Assembly: GCA_947447385.1 (NCBI GenBank)
Contig: CANFKN010000092.1
Location: 1 to 5,675 of the forward strand
Reading direction: 5' to 3'
Length of the DNA stretch: 5,675 nt
Source of the DNA: Microbacteriaceae bacterium
GTDB taxonomy: Bacteria > Actinomycetota > Actinomycetes > Actinomycetales > Microbacteriaceae
Under the pieces are notes generated by a model. It was not told the origin of the DNA. It did not search any database and was given only the letters and a program-made list of their open reading frames with translations. Of the stretch, positions 5,057 through 5,675 are shown piece by piece. The position numbers and the translations under genes are program-made. Numbering within the stretch: position 1 is the stretch's first letter; each line of letters opens with the position of its first letter.

Positions 5057-5647
5057 ATGTCAAACGACAAAGCATTTCTAATAGTCGGCCTCGGTAACCC
5101 TGGGGCCGGCTATTCTGCTAACCGGCACAACGTGGGTCAAATGGCCTTGGATGTCTTAGCTGCACGCATCGGCAGCTCATTCAAGCGCGCAAAGACCACC
5201 GCTGTGGTCGCCGAAGGGCGCTTAGTTGTTGGCGCGGGAGTCGCACAAAAAGTCGTTTTAGCAAAATCAACAGGATATATGAACACCAGCGGCGGGCCAG
5301 TCTCGGCGCTGCTGAAGTTTTATGACGTGCCACTTAGCAACCTCATCGTTCTGCACGACGAACTCGACATCGACGCCGAAAAGATTCGCCTCAAACAAGG
5401 CGGCGGCCACGGCGGTCACAACGGCCTGCGCGACATCATCGCAGCCTGCGGCTCGAACGACTTCGCACGTGTGCGCATTGGCATCGGCCGCCCTCCTGGC
5501 AACATGGACACCGCCGACTTCGTGCTGCGAGACTTCTCGAGCACCGAACGCAAAGAGCTGCCAACCACCCTCGAAATCGCCGCCGACGCAGTCGAAGCGA
5601 TCATCGCCGAAGGCGTAGCCAAAGCAACAATGCGCTTTCACGTTTAG
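5057..5647 (+). CDS. pth: Peptidyl-tRNA hydrolase
   Basis: Pth cleaves the ester bond of peptidyl-tRNAs that drop off the ribosome, recycling tRNA in the cytoplasm. The 196 residues cover the whole bacterial Pth1 family: VGLGNPG (10-16), ANRHNVG (21-27) with expected catalytic His24, KSTGYMNTSG (70-79) with Asn76, HDELD (100-104) with Asp101, GGGHGGHNGLRDI (115-127) with Asn122, RVRIGIGRP (138-146) and DFVLRDFS (154-161). All key residues are present. The usual KPxTYMN segment reads KSTGYMN, lacking the proline. The ATG has only a poor ribosome site (GCGAGC nearby). The 46-base gap after rplY holds a bulged hairpin (5031-5037 with 5045-5050) but no terminator, so pth is probably read from the rplY promoter. 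The rplY–pth pairing is common across bacteria. Confidence 0.97.
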   Translation: MSNDKAFLIVGLGNPGAGYSANRHNVGQMALDVLAARIGSSFKRAKTTAVVAEGRLVVGAGVAQKVVLAKSTGYMNTSGGPVSALLKFYDVPLSNLIVLHDELDIDAEKIRLKQGGGHGGHNGLRDIIAACGSNDFARVRIGIGRPPGNMDTADFVLRDFSSTERKELPTTLEIAADAVEAIIAEGVAKATMRFHV

Positions 5648-5661
5648 GCTTGCGCGCCTAA
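5644..5661 (+). terminator. Perfect dyad overlapping the pth stop codon
   Basis: TTAGGC (5644-5649) and GCCTAA (5656-5661) form an exact 6-bp inverted repeat around TTGCGC, with the pth TAG at 5645-5647 inside the left arm. No T-run follows, so it would be a weak or tail-less terminator. It abuts a possible -10 element (5664-5669), so it could equally be an operator for the next gene. Confidence 0.35.
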
Positions 5662-5663
5662 CT

Positions 5664-5669
5664 TAGACT
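5664..5669 (+). promoter_or_regulatory. Possible -10 element for the gene beyond the window
   Basis: TAGACT fits the TANNNT -10 pattern. No strong -35 is seen at the usual distance (TTTAGG-like sequence near 5643-5648 at best). The window ends six bases later, so the gene it might serve is not visible. Confidence 0.3.
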
Positions 5670-5675
5670 TGAACA

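Overview
This is a housekeeping segment of a bacterial chromosome, most likely from an actinobacterium. All recognisable genes lie on the + strand in this order: the 3' end of an ABC-F ATPase gene, tRNA-Gln(UUG), glmU, prs, an APC-superfamily permease, rplY (ctc, bL25), pth. The grouping glmU–prs–rplY–pth is familiar from Actinobacteria; from memory, Mycobacterium tuberculosis carries pth–rplY–lpqT–prsA–glmU. The GlmU and Prs sequences also look actinobacterial, for example the GDGAYTAAGTVVRKDV stretch of GlmU and the ANGETFVRYEESVRG stretch of Prs. By eye the DNA is only moderately GC-rich (not computed), and several gaps are very short. That would suit a small-genome member of the Microbacteriaceae such as the freshwater Luna-type lineages, but this placement is an inference.

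Layout. Bases 1-221 hold the end of an ABC-F protein. Bases 222-318 are non-coding, with a dyad, a possible promoter and a second hairpin just before the tRNA. tRNA-Gln occupies 319-389 and ends only 24 bases before glmU (414-1892). prs (1905-2879) follows after 12 bases and the permease gene (2889-4238) after 9 more, so tRNA-glmU-prs-permease may form one transcription unit. A 193-base gap (4239-4431) holds a weak terminator candidate, a good promoter candidate and a long leader before rplY (4432-5010). pth (5057-5647) follows 46 bases later and is probably co-transcribed with rplY. The last 28 bases hold a dyad overlapping the pth stop and a possible promoter for the next gene.

How the genes fit together. 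GlmU makes UDP-GlcNAc for peptidoglycan, and Prs makes PRPP for nucleotides, histidine and tryptophan. The ABC-F protein, tRNA-Gln, bL25 and peptidyl-tRNA hydrolase all serve translation. The permease is the only gene without an obvious link to its neighbours.

I found no mobile element, CRISPR array, phage gene or defence cassette, and no clearly new multi-gene system. The parts most worth a second look are non-coding: the rplY leader, which has mutually exclusive pairings including one that could cover the Shine-Dalgarno sequence, and the tRNA-Gln 5' leader, whose hairpin strand could also pair with the tRNA's own 3' acceptor strand.
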